From positions 1-17,920 of the forward strand of contig CAZUBA010000034.1 in NCBI GenBank assembly GCA_964618565.1: a DNA stretch of 17,920 nt, written 5' to 3'. This DNA is from STC-113 sp964618565. GTDB taxonomy: Bacteria; Patescibacteriota; Gracilibacteria; BD1-5; UBA2023. Positions within the stretch are counted from its first letter, which is position 1; the number at the start of each line of letters is the position of its first letter. Below are positions 7,245 to 16,586 of this stretch, in pieces. A program made the position numbers and the translations under genes. The notes beneath the pieces were generated by a model. The model saw only the letters and a list, made by a program, of their open reading frames with translations. It ran no database searches and was not told where the DNA came from.

Positions 7245-8375
7245 TTAAGCTTCTGCTGAAATATTATTTTCAGTCATATTATTTTCAATGAAAAATATAT
7301 CCGATTCGGAAAATTCCGGATTATTTCAACAATTTCTTCAGCTTTCAATAAAACTCATTGATTTCCTTAATATTTCTTCAAATTCATTTTTCCGTTGATC
7401 ATTTGCATGAAGTCAGTCACTGTGTAATTTTATGGGCAAAGAATCTATTATTCTATCAATCTCTCAGGAAATAACAATCGGATCGTGTTTTGCGAGCTCA
7501 AGGAGATATCTTCAGTCGACTTTCTGATATCTTGATATTTCTTTTCAATCAAAGTTAATAGGTTTGTCTTCAAGATTATTAGGAGAAGAAGGTTCAAGTT
7601 CTTCATTAGGAAATATTTTTTCTGAGGAGCCTCTCCATAGGTTTATCTTCATGAATTCGTCTTTTTTAAGCTTTGCACAATAAAAATTGGCATCTGTTGC
7701 AGCTATCTGAATATCTGTTCTTTCTATCCTCTGAAATATCATATTTTTTCATATATTCTTATAATCGACTATTATTATCTCTCAAGATTCAGAAAGTATC
7801 CTATTGGCTTCATTCAATATATTAAATGGATAATCAGAATCAAATAACAGCGCATTGAGAAATACTATATCTACAGAGCCATCTTCAATATGTTTTGCAC
7901 TAGGACATTTTGGGACATACCTTAATGCCTCTTCTGCTCAAACAAGATATTCTCCCCTATCGTGATAGTCTTCGATGAGTTTCATTACTGATTGCTTATA
8001 TTGTTCAATGGTTTCGCAAGGTCAATTCATTCTTCAATAGAAATCAACCCTATATTTTATTTCTTCATTATTAAGAAGCGCATGCAATAATTTTTTTAAT
8101 GTGTTTGCTATTACTGCGGATGTTCATTTGAATCCGTTATTGCCCAGTTCATCTTCTTCTGCGAAATACATCGGATCAATCGCATTTATTGATTTTGCAT
8201 TGAGGAATCTGCTGGATAATTTTGATAATCAGGCTCAGAAATCAACAACTGCCTTATCTTCGCAGCCTTTTATCAGATGGTGCTCATCGAGCTCAAATCA
8301 TGCAAACTTCAAAATAACATCTTCTGGTATGAATCATAGGCATTGATATTCGTGCAGATCATTAGGAATTTTCAT
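7245..8375 (-). CDS. Class I SAM-dependent methyltransferase-like protein
   Basis: This 376-aa protein is interrupted by TGA throughout in the standard code. Near the N-terminus KAVVDFGAGLSKLSSRF (41-57) matches methyltransferase motif I (V-D-x-G-x-G), and INAIDPMYF follows with the motif II acidic residue (Asp67). Further on, DGSVDIVFLNALLFD (about 166-180) matches motif IV and NEANRILSESGEIIIVDYKN matches the post-motif region (L-x-P-G-G-x-l-x-i-x-d). Between motifs II and IV is an insertion of about 85 residues, and a C-terminal part of about 170 residues is rich in Asn, Glu and Ser and not recognised. The substrate cannot be predicted from the sequence. The gene has its own promoter and converges on nrtR through a shared terminator, so it is a single-gene unit. 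Confidence 0.72.
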
Positions 8376-8432
8376 AGAGCATCACATTCAAAAATAATAT
8401 TTTTTTAATAAAACCCGATAATAAACTATTTA

Positions 8433-8460
8433 ATTATACCTTAAATAAATTTTTTTGCAA
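8433..8460 (-). promoter_or_regulatory. Promoter of the methyltransferase-like gene
   Basis: On the minus strand TTGCAA (8455-8460), a 16-bp spacer and a consensus TATAAT (8433-8438) precede the ATG at 8375. The leader would be about 50 nt. Confidence 0.6.
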
Positions 8461-8532
8461 AAAAAGGGCTTATTCAGAATTTGGGAGTACCGTAAAGATT
8501 TGCTTCCCTATTAACAGATTCTATAAATCATC

Positions 8533-8565
8533 AAAAAAATTCCTCTTAAAAAGAGGAATTTTTTT
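8533..8565 (-). terminator. Terminator of the Ig-like/SLH operon
   Basis: A 15-bp stem, AAAAAAATTCCTCTT/AAGAGGAATTTTTTT, with an AAA loop ends in a T tract. It lies 17 bp past the TAG of the SLH gene on the minus strand. Confidence 0.85.
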
Positions 8566-8581
8566 ATGATTTTATCCATCG

Positions 8582-10048
8582 CTAAATTGATATATTTGGC
8601 GGAAGCGGATAATCAATAAGAACTTTATTTATGACCCTTGCGGATTCTGCCCTTGTAATAGGGTCGTTCGGTCTGAATTTCAATTGTCAATCAATAAGTT
8701 GTCAACTGACTATTCATAACGATTTAGCCACCGTTACATAAGGTTTCATCCAGTCGTTGTGTATATCCTTAAAATCTGTAGAGGTTGCAGTTTTATCTAC
8801 CGATATCTTGGAAACATTAAGCAATATGGAAATTGCTTCAGCTCGTGATATGGGATCGTTCGGTCTGAATTTTAATTTTCAGCCTATAACCTGCCCATTG
8901 ACGATTCACAATTCCTTAGCTTTTTCTATATACTTAATCATCCATTTTCAATCTTTCGGTATATCTGTGAAAGCTGTCACTGTAGCTCAATTTTCAACAG
9001 ATACTTCCATAGTCTTCATTGTCATTGCCAGATATTCTGCTCTGGTTGCTGTGCTATTTGGCCGAAATATTCAACCGTCATATCATTTTACTACTCAAAG
9101 ATATGCCAAATTGTCGATATCTTCTTTAGCAAAGGATTCCTGAGTGTCCCTAAATTTCATATCGCCTACAAGATTTTGAGCTTTTTTCTTCAAAATAATG
9201 TGAGATAGATGATTAATAGGGATATTCAAAGATCAGTTCATTACTTTAAAGACTCAATGTTTCTGAAGCTCAGTCAAATCAGAATGATTTGAATAGTATA
9301 TGAAGACATCTCTTCAATCTTTTAAAGAGGAAGGAACTGAAATTGTGATTTCCTTATTGAATTTCAAGTAATGATTATTTCCGCCTGCAAGTATGACCGC
9401 AGCTCAGAGCTTGTCTGCACTAGCGCTTTTTACTACTACAGGAGGATTTATCGTACCATCCCAATCAATATCAGACCTTACAGTTACTCAAGAAGGTATT
9501 ACAACTTTAATGAGAGAATTTTTTGAAGATCTTAATGTGAGTATTCAAGTGTCACTTGTTAATTGAGCCACCTTTTCATTTCATTCTATTTTTGTCGATA
9601 CCCTAAATGAGCCAATTATCTCTTGTACTCAAGTTATAGTGGATATCAATTCATTTCCGTTTGAAACTACAGGAACTCCTACTGCACATAGACCATCATA
9701 GTAGCTTGAAGATTTATCTCAGCCTGGACAATTATCTGTCGAAGATCAAATGCTACCTCAACCGCCTCATCATCCTCATCCTCAGCCTCAACCGCCACCT
9801 CATCATCATCCTCCAGTAGGTCAAGTGCTAAGAACACAGCTATTTCATGACTTTATGTAATTAGGATTACAGGTTATTTCGCATGAATTAGCATTAACTT
9901 GGCCATTTGAAATAGAGGAAGGATTACATGGCAGAATCATCTGAATTCAATTATTTATGGAATTCGCATCTAAAGTTCAATTGATTTCGCTAGCATAAGT
10001 ACCCATTGGTAAAAATGCTAATGCCAAAGATATGATTAATTTTTTCAT
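8582..10048 (-). CDS. Secreted SLH-domain surface protein with 20-Gly linker
   Basis: The product is 488 aa. An N-terminal signal peptide (MKKLIISLALAFLPMGTYA, cleavage likely after Ala19) leads into a short cysteine-containing segment (41-71, CNPSS..SCEITCNPNYIKSGNSCV) that looks disulfide-bonded. An uninterrupted run of 20 glycines follows (79-98), nine of them TGA. Residues 100-290 form an unrecognised beta-rich region. The C-terminus carries three S-layer-homology domains from about residue 298, with the hallmarks FRPNSTATRAEYL, LGIVNG..KFRPNDPISRAEA and LGIVSG..KFRPNDPITRAES. SLH domains anchor proteins to the cell envelope. The gene starts 44 bp after the Ig-like repeat gene and ends at a strong terminator, so the two form an operon and are probably displayed together. 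This is also the only gene here ending in TAG. Confidence 0.92.
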
Positions 10049-10092
10049 AATATCATTTATTAAGAAATAATTTAAATTATATAAAATTCATT

Positions 10093-13000
10093 TTATTGAG
10101 TTTTAATTCAATAAGTTGTTCAATAAACTCATTGAGCTCAAGCTGGAATCTTATAAAATAAGTCAATTATGAATTGTCTTCATCATAATTCTGGATTTGA
10201 ATCTATAGAGCCTATGCTTTGAAATGCTCAGTAGCTATTCGTAACTCATACTGATCATGTTGCGGAATTGAAGCTACTTATTCAATTAGCTGAAATTGAC
10301 ATTAAAGTATTTGAAGCAATAGGAAGAGTTGAAGCTCAATTGCTCCAATCGCCTAATTTCAAAGTGACTCAACTTTCAGATAAATTATTCGCTGTTACGA
10401 AAAATCTGAAATGATATCAATTTTCAAAACTTCAACCTACTACCGGATCCCCTCGTAAAACAGATTCGATTTTATTCACCACCAATCATGATTCGGAGGA
10501 GGAAGTCTTAACATCGATTGTTAAAGTTGTGAAGTTCTGTTGTCAATTAGCTTTTGATTTTAATACTAAGGTATAAGTCTTATTAGGAACAAGACTGTTA
10601 ACGCTTAAAGTATTCAATGTTCAGCTTATTGTTGCAGCCTGATTCAATAATTGAGTTCAGTTTGCATAGAAATCGACAAAACTTTCTGAAGCAACCTTAT
10701 CAGTTGTCCAAGAAATCGTTAGTCATGTTGAACTTAGATTTGTTAAATTAAATCAAAGAATATTCATATTTAGGACGCTATCAGCAACTACAATATATTT
10801 TATTGTAGCAGATGAAGCATTTCATGCAGCATCTTTTGCTGTCACAATATACTCATGACTTCCTAAATCATTAGAAAGCGCGAGCAAATATACTCATCAA
10901 GAGCCGACTAAAGTTCAAGTGCTTCATTCATGAAAGAATTGTACACTGGAAACACCGACATCATCAGTTATTGTTAATGGCAGATTTTCAGGAACTGCTA
11001 TTTGATTATATTGATTTGCGAGAGGAGGATATGTAATGACGGGTGCTGTAGTGTCTATATCAGAAACTACAGTATAAGATATTGTTGCAGAGGTAGTATT
11101 TCATGCAGCATCTCTTGCTGTAACTACATATTCATGTACTCAAAGTGCGTTTGAAATCATTAGAGTATAAACTCAGGATGGAGATACCAATGTTCATGAG
11201 CTTACTCCATTACGGAAAGTGACTAATGAAACAATTCAGACATTATCTGTTATAGTAAGTGAAATGCTCGCAGGAACCAAGCTTTGTTTTATTGGGCTTG
11301 TGATTGGGGTGAATGTAATCACCGGAGCAGATGTGTCTCAAGTTCAAGAGGAAACAACGGTAACTAACGTTGATCAAGATGCTCAGCAGCTTGTTGCTGT
11401 GATTATTCAAGTTCAAGCAGAAACTCATGTTATCAATCATGAAGAGTTTACTTTAACGACTGATTTTTTATTTGATTTCCAGTCAACCTTAGGCGTTGGA
11501 GTTATGATAGCGCCGCTCTGATCCCTGACTGTAGCTATAAGCTGTAGAGTAGAACCAGAGTTTATGGTAGGATTAGCTGGGGTAATAGTTATTGCGACTA
11601 CCTCTGAATCAGACACAACCGCATATGAAATCACTGTAGAGGCAGTGTTTCCTGAAGTATCAGTTGCAGTGACAACATATTCATGACTTCATAGATCGTT
11701 AGCTAGAGCAAGAGAATATATATTTCAAGATCCCACTAATGCTCAAGTGACTCCTAAATGAAGAAATGTTACAGAAGAAATTCAAACATTGTCAGTTACT
11801 GTCAATTGCAGACTTGATGGAACTTCATTTTGTCTCATAGGACTAGGCAGTGCAGTATATGAAATTCCCGGAGGAGTAGTGTCTCAGGTTCAGGCAGAAA
11901 CAACTGTAACAAGTGTTGTTCATACAACTCATGTTCATGTAACTCAAGTGCTTGTTGCTGATATTGTTCAGGTTCAGGCGGAAACTCATGTTATCACTCA
12001 TGAAGTGCTAACCGATACTACTCAGCTATTGCTTGAACTCCAAGCGAATACAGGAGGAGGAGTTATGACAACCCCGCTTTGGTCCATTGCTGCAGCAGTA
12101 AGCTGTAGTGTGGAGCCTGAGTTTATGATAGGATTCGCTGGCGTAATAGCAATAGAAGCTTGACCGCCTCAATCAGATACTACTGTATATGATATGTCTG
12201 CCGTAGTTACATTTCATGCAGCGTCTGTAGCCGTAACAACAAAAGTATGCAATCCTAAAGAATTAGGAATATCTATTCAAATCAAACCTCATCAGCTAAT
12301 TACTCATGAGTTAGTTGTTCAGCTTTCAACATATGCAGTTGAAACTACTCAAACATTATCCGTTACATTCAATTGAATGCTTACTGGAACCAGGCTCTGA
12401 TTTATGGGGCTGGTAATTCAAGTATACGTAATTACTGGAGGAGTTGTATCTCAGGTTCAAGTTCAATTTGAAGTTACAGTGACCAATGTTGTTCATGTGA
12501 TTCAGGTACTTGTTGCTGATATTGTTCAGGTTCAGGCAGAAACTCATGATATCACTCATGAAGCGCTAATCGATACTACTCAGCTATTGCTTGAACTCCA
12601 AGCAAATACAGGAGGAGGAGTTATGACTACCCCGCTTTGGTCCATTGCTGCAGCAGTAAGCTGTAGTGTGGAGCCCGAGGTTATTGTAGGATTAGCTGGA
12701 GTAATAGTAATTGAAGCTAGGACAGAATCAGAAACAACAGTATATATTATATAAGTTGTGCTCAATCCTCATTCTGCATCTCTTGCATCGACTATGTACT
12801 CATGTGCTCATAGATCGCTAGAAAGCGGGAGTATATAAATGTCTCCAGATCCAGTCAAAACTCAAGTACCCGATCAATTGTGTGAAAATGTCACTAAAGA
12901 TATTCACGTTCCGCTTACTATGGTAAGGGGTAAGCTTGAAGGCACTTCACTTTGACTTAGTTGGCTCGCAGGCGGGGTAAATGTTATAGTAGGCGGACCT

Positions 13001-13107
13001 GATTGTCCATAAGTCTCACTTAAGGGTCAAAACAAAGAAAATAGCATTGTCATTATAGCAAATGAAGCAATAGATTTTTTTGTTTTGGCTAATATAGAAG
13101 TTTTCAT
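10093..13107 (-). CDS. Large secreted Ig-like repeat adhesin (Big_2 and HYR-like modules)
   Basis: The product is 1004 aa, with a signal peptide (about 1-34, a basic start then IASFAIMTMLFSLFG). Three bacterial Ig-like group 2 domains begin near residues 128, 314 and 500, each opening with ITITPANP-I-SGSTLQL and closing with GVISGVSAGTGTISAT-like strands. Their starts are spaced exactly 186 residues apart. They alternate with five HYR/cadherin-like domains (about 36-127, 222-313, 408-499, 593-685, 685-778) recognised by TDNVG...SHEYVVTA-DAAGN. A fibronectin-III-like domain (about 778-870) and an unrecognised C-terminal domain (about 871-1004) follow. There is no LPxTG or transmembrane anchor, so it probably relies on the SLH partner downstream or is released. 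The composition is Thr/Ser/Val/Gly-rich and very poor in Cys. The likely role is adhesion to a host cell or an extracellular layer, inferred from architecture. Confidence 0.92.
11951..12121 (-). repeat. Big_2 module internal repeat, copy 2
   Basis: This 171-bp stretch matches 12509-12679 at 164 of 171 positions, a period of 558 bp (186 codons). A more diverged third copy starts near 11393. The similarity includes synonymous positions, so the duplication is recent or maintained by gene conversion. Confidence 0.9.
12509..12679 (-). repeat. Big_2 module internal repeat, copy 1
   Basis: Partner of 11951-12121, with seven mismatches in 171 bp. It encodes the first Ig-like group 2 domain of the adhesin. 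Such long direct repeats can recombine and change the module number. Confidence 0.9.
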
Positions 13108-13128
13108 ATAAAAATAGTTAAGATATAC

Positions 13129-13156
13129 ATAATACATTAAGAAGTAATTTTCCCAA
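13129..13156 (-). promoter_or_regulatory. Candidate promoter of the Ig-like/SLH operon
   Basis: On the minus strand TTGGGA (13151-13156), a 16-bp spacer and TATTAT (13129-13134) precede the ATG at 13107. Copy C of the 23-bp motif lies only 2 bp upstream of the -35 box, the position of an activator site. Confidence 0.45.
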
Positions 13157-13158
13157 TC

Positions 13159-13181
13159 GTTAATGTATATTCTACACTTAC
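13159..13181 (+). promoter_or_regulatory. 23-bp motif, copy C
   Basis: GTTAATGTA and ACACTTAC are exact with spacer TATTCT. Counting the last spacer base, the halves GTTAATGTA and TACACTTAC are complementary at seven of nine positions. It abuts the candidate promoter of the surface operon. Confidence 0.5.
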
Positions 13182-13347
13182 TTATTAATAAAATTCCATT
13201 ACTTGTGATAATGCCGTTAGTACAGAAATGTCACTAAAGAAATAAGCTCTCTAAAGCGTTAAATATATTTTACCTCAATTAAAATTGAATATTATATTTA
13301 AATTCAAGTTTAGGGTCTAACTCTATTTCATAAAGAAAAAATATTAA

Positions 13348-13370
13348 GTTAATGTACGTGTTACACTTTC
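13348..13370 (+). promoter_or_regulatory. 23-bp motif, copy D
   Basis: GTTAATGTA is exact, the spacer is CGTGTT and the second half is ACACTTTC, with one mismatch to ACACTTAC. It is the most palindromic copy at its core (TGTA-CGTGT-TACA). Confidence 0.45.
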
Positions 13371-13444
13371 CTCTTTTCGCAATGGATCTATTTTTGTAAG
13401 TGGATAATGACTTCAAATAAGAATTACCCTGATATTATTTTGCC

Positions 13445-13496
13445 AAAATCATCAATTATCAGACAATATCAATTTATTGTCTTCTTGGTGATTTTT
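13445..13496 (+). terminator. Bulged hairpin followed by T-run
   Basis: AGACAATA (13461-13468) pairs with TATTGTCT (13475-13482). Outside this, AAAATCA pairs with TGATTTT across internal loops, and a run of six Ts follows. It resembles a plus-strand terminator, but no gene precedes it, so it may be the end of a small RNA or of a lost gene. Confidence 0.3.
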
Positions 13497-13795
13497 TAAT
13501 GACTGCCATAATTTATAGTAACAATTAAAATAATTCATTATCTTGGGAAGTCTATATTATATGCTTTTAAAAATAATTGTAAAATATCAGGAATCTCGCA
13601 TCCATAGTATTATTTTTTTAAAGTATTGGCTTAAAATAAAGAATAATTGATTTTCAAAAATATTAAATTCAAACTCTTCTCCTTATAGAAATGTGACAGA
13701 TAAACTGATACGTCATAAATGTGAAGAATCGGTAGAAATTAGGCAAATAATGCGGTAACGCCCGAAAAAGCCATTTTAGGGATCTATTTGGCGTA

Positions 13796-14710
13796 TTATA
13801 TTAAATCTTCTAAAGCCACCCTCTTGCAATATTTATTTTTAAAGTTCATAACTTCTTCATGATTATACCAAGTTTCATTATGTCTTGATAATTTTAAAAA
13901 ATATGATTGTAAATTATATATATAAATTTGTTCAGAAGTGATTTTTTTAACTAATTGAGGATAATCTAATTTGATAATCTTCATTAATGAATCTAGGAAA
14001 TCAAGCTCTTCATAATGAACCGGGAATTTATCTTCATAATTAATAACACTTATCTTGTGGTGCAATAATCTGAAGAAGTCTAGTTCTATGGGTCAATAAA
14101 AACCCAATTCAAAATCTATAATTCCAGTGAGTTTTTTATCTTCTATCAGTATATTCTTATACCATAAATCATTATGCACCAGACTTAAGGATGAATCATT
14201 GAAGCATGATTTATATTTCTCAATCTCATTTTTAATAAGATGTACCTCCCTTTCCGTTACATTTGGATTAAGCAAAACAACTTGCAAATTTTTATAAAAA
14301 TTCAATTCAATTATCTTACTATAATCAACCTCAATTCAAGAAGGAATATTAATAGAATGTATAGTTTTAACATGATGTACGATATCCTTTAATATTTGAT
14401 TTTTTTCATTTTCATCAAATTCATGCCACAAATAATCCAAACCAACTCAACATAATTTGGACATTATTAAGATATGATCATCATTTTCAATATCATATGA
14501 AATCGGTTTTGGGAATTTTCATTTACCTTCCAATAACCTCAAATATTCAAATTCATTTTTCAGATTATCTTTATCTTGGCTTACTTTAATTATAAAATCT
14601 CAACAAGAAAAAACCTTATTATTATTGCTTTCGTGAATTTCTTTCAATGCTACACTAGAAAGATTAGGATATTTTGACAATAGGCGCTTTTTTAAAGTTT
14701 CAGGTTCCAT
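13796..14710 (-). CDS. Aminoglycoside/choline-kinase-type phosphotransferase (APH family)
   Basis: The product is 304 aa. The N-terminal lobe has a lysine strand, DFIIKVSQDKDNLKNEFEYL (about 38-57), matching the ATP-binding lysine and following glutamate of kinase-like folds. The catalytic loop is HNDLWYKN (179-186), the H-x-D-x-x-x-x-N brenner motif with Asp181 as base and Asn186 for metal. IIDFELG carries the metal-binding Asp199. Glycine codons around these motifs include TGA, for example in the FYGPIELD stretch. APH-family enzymes phosphorylate small molecules such as aminoglycosides, choline, ethanolamine, homoserine or fructosamine; the substrate cannot be read from this sequence. The gene is a single unit with an excellent promoter only a few bases from the ATG, predicting a nearly leaderless mRNA. 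No resistance or mobile context is present, so a metabolic role is as likely as drug resistance. Confidence 0.87.
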
Positions 14711-14722
14711 TTTAATAATGAT

Positions 14723-14751
14723 ATTATAGGGCTTATATTTCAGAGTGCCAA
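14723..14751 (-). promoter_or_regulatory. Promoter of the phosphotransferase gene (short leader)
   Basis: On the minus strand TTGGCA (14746-14751), an exact 17-bp spacer and consensus TATAAT (14723-14728) lie just upstream of the ATG at 14710. The transcription start should be near 14716, leaving about 6 nt of leader, too short for a Shine-Dalgarno site. Confidence 0.7.
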
Positions 14752-14864
14752 ACACTTGTCCAGTACTCATTTATTCATAGGATTTTAAGTGCTTCGTAAC
14801 GATGATTTCAGTCGGCCTGATATTTAAATCAGGAATTTATTTTAAAAAAAAAGTTATGGAAAAT

Positions 14865-15434
14865 TTACTTTATTTCAAAAGTTGAAATCATATTTTCAAA
14901 TATTTCCGCCATTTCTTTTGAGTATTCGCCTTTGATGGATTGGAATTGATATATGTATTTATCTCATATGTAATATGCATCCATGAAGTACATTTTTCAA
15001 GGATTAAACCGATCAACTCATATAAAATTTCAATTTTTGAATTTTATCTTATCTTTTAAATGAATATTCTTGCTGCTATCCATTTCGGTTTCTATTCATT
15101 TTTCAGCTCTTTCCTTATTGATTACGTAAAACATAAATTGTGTCCGTTTATATGTGGCTGAAATTGAATACAAAAAAATCGGATTCACTCAAGTATCGTC
15201 TTCTTCAAATTTCAAATAATCAGGATGTGCAAATTCTATTCAGTATTTTTTATTAATGAATTTTTCAGATTTAGAATTATCTGATTTAGGAGATATTTGT
15301 TTTGAAGAACTATCTTCTTTAATTATGCTTTCTGAGCCCGTTTTTGGGTAATAAGAATCTATTATTGATTGCTGATCGCATCCTGTTAAAAATAATCCGG
15401 CAAATAATATGCTTAATGAAAAAAATTTCTTCAT
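14865..15434 (-). CDS. Lipoprotein of unknown function (possibly PsbP/MOG1-like fold)
   Basis: The product is 189 aa. The N-terminus is a clear lipoprotein signal, MKKFFSLSILFAGLFLTGC, with lipobox LTGC and lipidated Cys19. A low-complexity Ser/Lys/Asp tether (about 20-64) follows, then a globular domain (about 65-189) beginning YGIEFAHPDYLKFEED and containing FMFYVINKERAEKGIE, KDKIKFKNGNFIGVDRF and YYIGDKYIYQFQS, ending with a helix. A start of Y-G-x-x-F-x-x-P followed by alternating strands is common in CPR lipoproteins with PsbP-like folds, but this assignment is only a suggestion. The protein should be anchored on the outer face of the cytoplasmic membrane. Six or so TGA glycines occur in the globular part. 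A TTGACA sequence lies at 15495-15500 on the minus strand, though the matching -10 is poor. Confidence 0.8.
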
Positions 15435-15520
15435 AGAGATATTTTGTGATAAAGATAAATTGCTTATGTCCAAATTTATAAATTTTATAATATTTGTCAA
15501 TTATATGAAGAATATAAAGC

Positions 15521-15552
15521 ATAAAGCCCATCCTTGCAAGGATGGGCTTTAT
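15521..15552 (-). terminator. Terminator of the zinc-ribbon gene
   Basis: ATAAAGCCCATCCTTG (15521-15536) is followed directly by its perfect complement (15537-15552), giving a stem of about 13-14 bp with a small TTGCAA loop. It lies 26 bp past the zinc-ribbon stop on the minus strand and before the lipoprotein gene, so it separates the two units. Confidence 0.78.
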
Positions 15553-15577
15553 AAAATAATTTATTTCTAAGAAAAAA

Positions 15578-16285
15578 TTAAGCTTCTTTCTTTGTAGTTT
15601 TCTTTACAGTTTTTTCCTTCTTAGGAGCTTCCATTTCAATTAAAAGAATCTCATCAGAAGCCGCATCTGCCATGGTTTCATTTACTTCCCCTTGAGAATC
15701 ATCTTCCAATTCTTCCTTTTTTGTAAGTTTTGGAAGTTTGATTTTCACTATTTCTTTTTTAGTTTCTGTAATGCCAAGAGCTTTTATAATCAAATCCAAT
15801 TTGGCATTAAGCGCATCGAAATCAGCCTTATAATCAGCTCAACCTCTTTTAGGCTTATCTTCCTTAACAAAACAATCGCTGCAAAAAACCGGTTTATCGC
15901 CAGTAGGCTTGAAAGGAAGTTCACAATCGTTTCCACATTGGTCACAAACTGCACTGTACATCTTTTTCTCTCAGAAATCTGAAGAATCTCTTCTTCCCCT
16001 ATCTCATCTGTCTCTTCCTCCTCTGTCATTTCTCTCAAAATCTCTTCCTCCGCGTGAATTATCTCCACCGCCGAAGCAATCGCTGCAATAGACTGGTCTG
16101 TCGCCCGTTGGTCTGAATGGGACTTCACATCCCCTTCCGCATTCGTCACAAGTTACACTGAACATTTCTGGCCTTCCGTCTCTTCTGCCAGAATCGCGTC
16201 AACCCCTGTTTCCACCGCCAAAACCACCTCAGAAGTTTCACCCTCCTGATCTACCACCACTTCTTTCTCTATCAAAATTACTCAT
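15578..16285 (-). CDS. RGG-rich protein with two CxxC zinc ribbons
   Basis: The product is 235 aa. Residues 1-40 are an Arg/Gly/Asp-rich segment (NFGGGFGGGNRGGR), and a second RGG-like linker spans 74-104. Two almost identical zinc ribbons follow the pattern C-x2-C-x3-C-EVPF-x-PTGD-x-PVYC-x2-C: C46/C49/C53/C67/C70 and C114/C117/C121/C135/C138. A helical segment (FDALNAKLDLIIKALGI, 156-172) may mediate oligomerisation, and the acidic then lysine-rich tail ends KKTTKKEA. RGG and lysine-rich tails commonly bind RNA or DNA, so a nucleic-acid role is plausible but inferred. Similar CxxC proteins with this EVPFKPTGDKPVYC motif are typical of CPR genomes and have no established function. The gene is a single unit with promoter and terminator. 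Confidence 0.85.
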
Positions 16286-16586
16286 ATTATTAAATCATTT
16301 TTAATTATTAATATATTTGGCTAAAAAAATTTTCAAATTTACAAACCGCCCCCTATTCTATTCAATTATCTCTTAAGTACAAAATATAATTTCTTTACAA
16401 CAATTATATTGGTTTTCACCAATAAGATTAGCCACGAAGATACTATAAATATACACCCTCTGTAATTCCTAAAACAAAGATTCTGCCAACTCTGATTAAT
16501 TTTATATAATTCAATTAGTCAAATTTCCAAATCATCAAATTGTCAGATGAATTTCGGTAAGAGAGAATTGGCTTATCTACTGATAA
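16286..16586. other. Intergenic region between pilin and zinc-ribbon genes
   Basis: No gene is seen. It contains the zinc-ribbon promoter and a hairpin, TATTGGT-TTTC-ACCAATA (16407-16424). That hairpin could weakly terminate the pilin-FISUMP transcript, although no T tract follows directly. Confidence 0.5.
16308..16336 (-). promoter_or_regulatory. Candidate promoter of the zinc-ribbon gene
   Basis: On the minus strand TTGAAA (16331-16336), a 17-bp spacer and TATTAA (16308-16313) lie 23 bp upstream of the ATG at 16285. The -10 match is moderate. Confidence 0.4.

Larger units (their letters stand above)
13159..13400 (+). repeat. Decayed copies of the ~200-bp intergenic repeat
   Basis: After the motif at 13159 come blocks matching the 5690-6090 units in the same order: CCATTACTTGTGATAATGCC (compare CCATATTTGCTGTGATTACA), AATGTCACTAAAGA, TAAATATA, CAATTAAAATTGAATAT, then a second motif at 13348. 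The motif-to-motif distance is 189 bp, against 203 bp at the other locus. Confidence 0.5.
13108..13795. other. Gene-free region with repeat remnants
   Basis: No frame longer than about 30 codons is convincing on either strand. The left half holds decayed units of the repeat family also seen at 5690-6090, including motif copies C and D. A bulged hairpin is at 13461-13482. Nothing recognisable remains between 13500 and 13795. Confidence 0.6.

Noticed and set aside
11219..12754. Plus-strand frames of 100-124 codons with repeated sequence
   Set aside because: They are mirror images of the repetitive Ig-like gene; their apparent similarity to each other comes from the module repeats.
14816..14833. 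CCTGAT/ATCAGG hairpin between lipoprotein and phosphotransferase genes
   Set aside because: Only a 6-bp stem with no T tract following it in the needed direction, so a terminator call is not supported.
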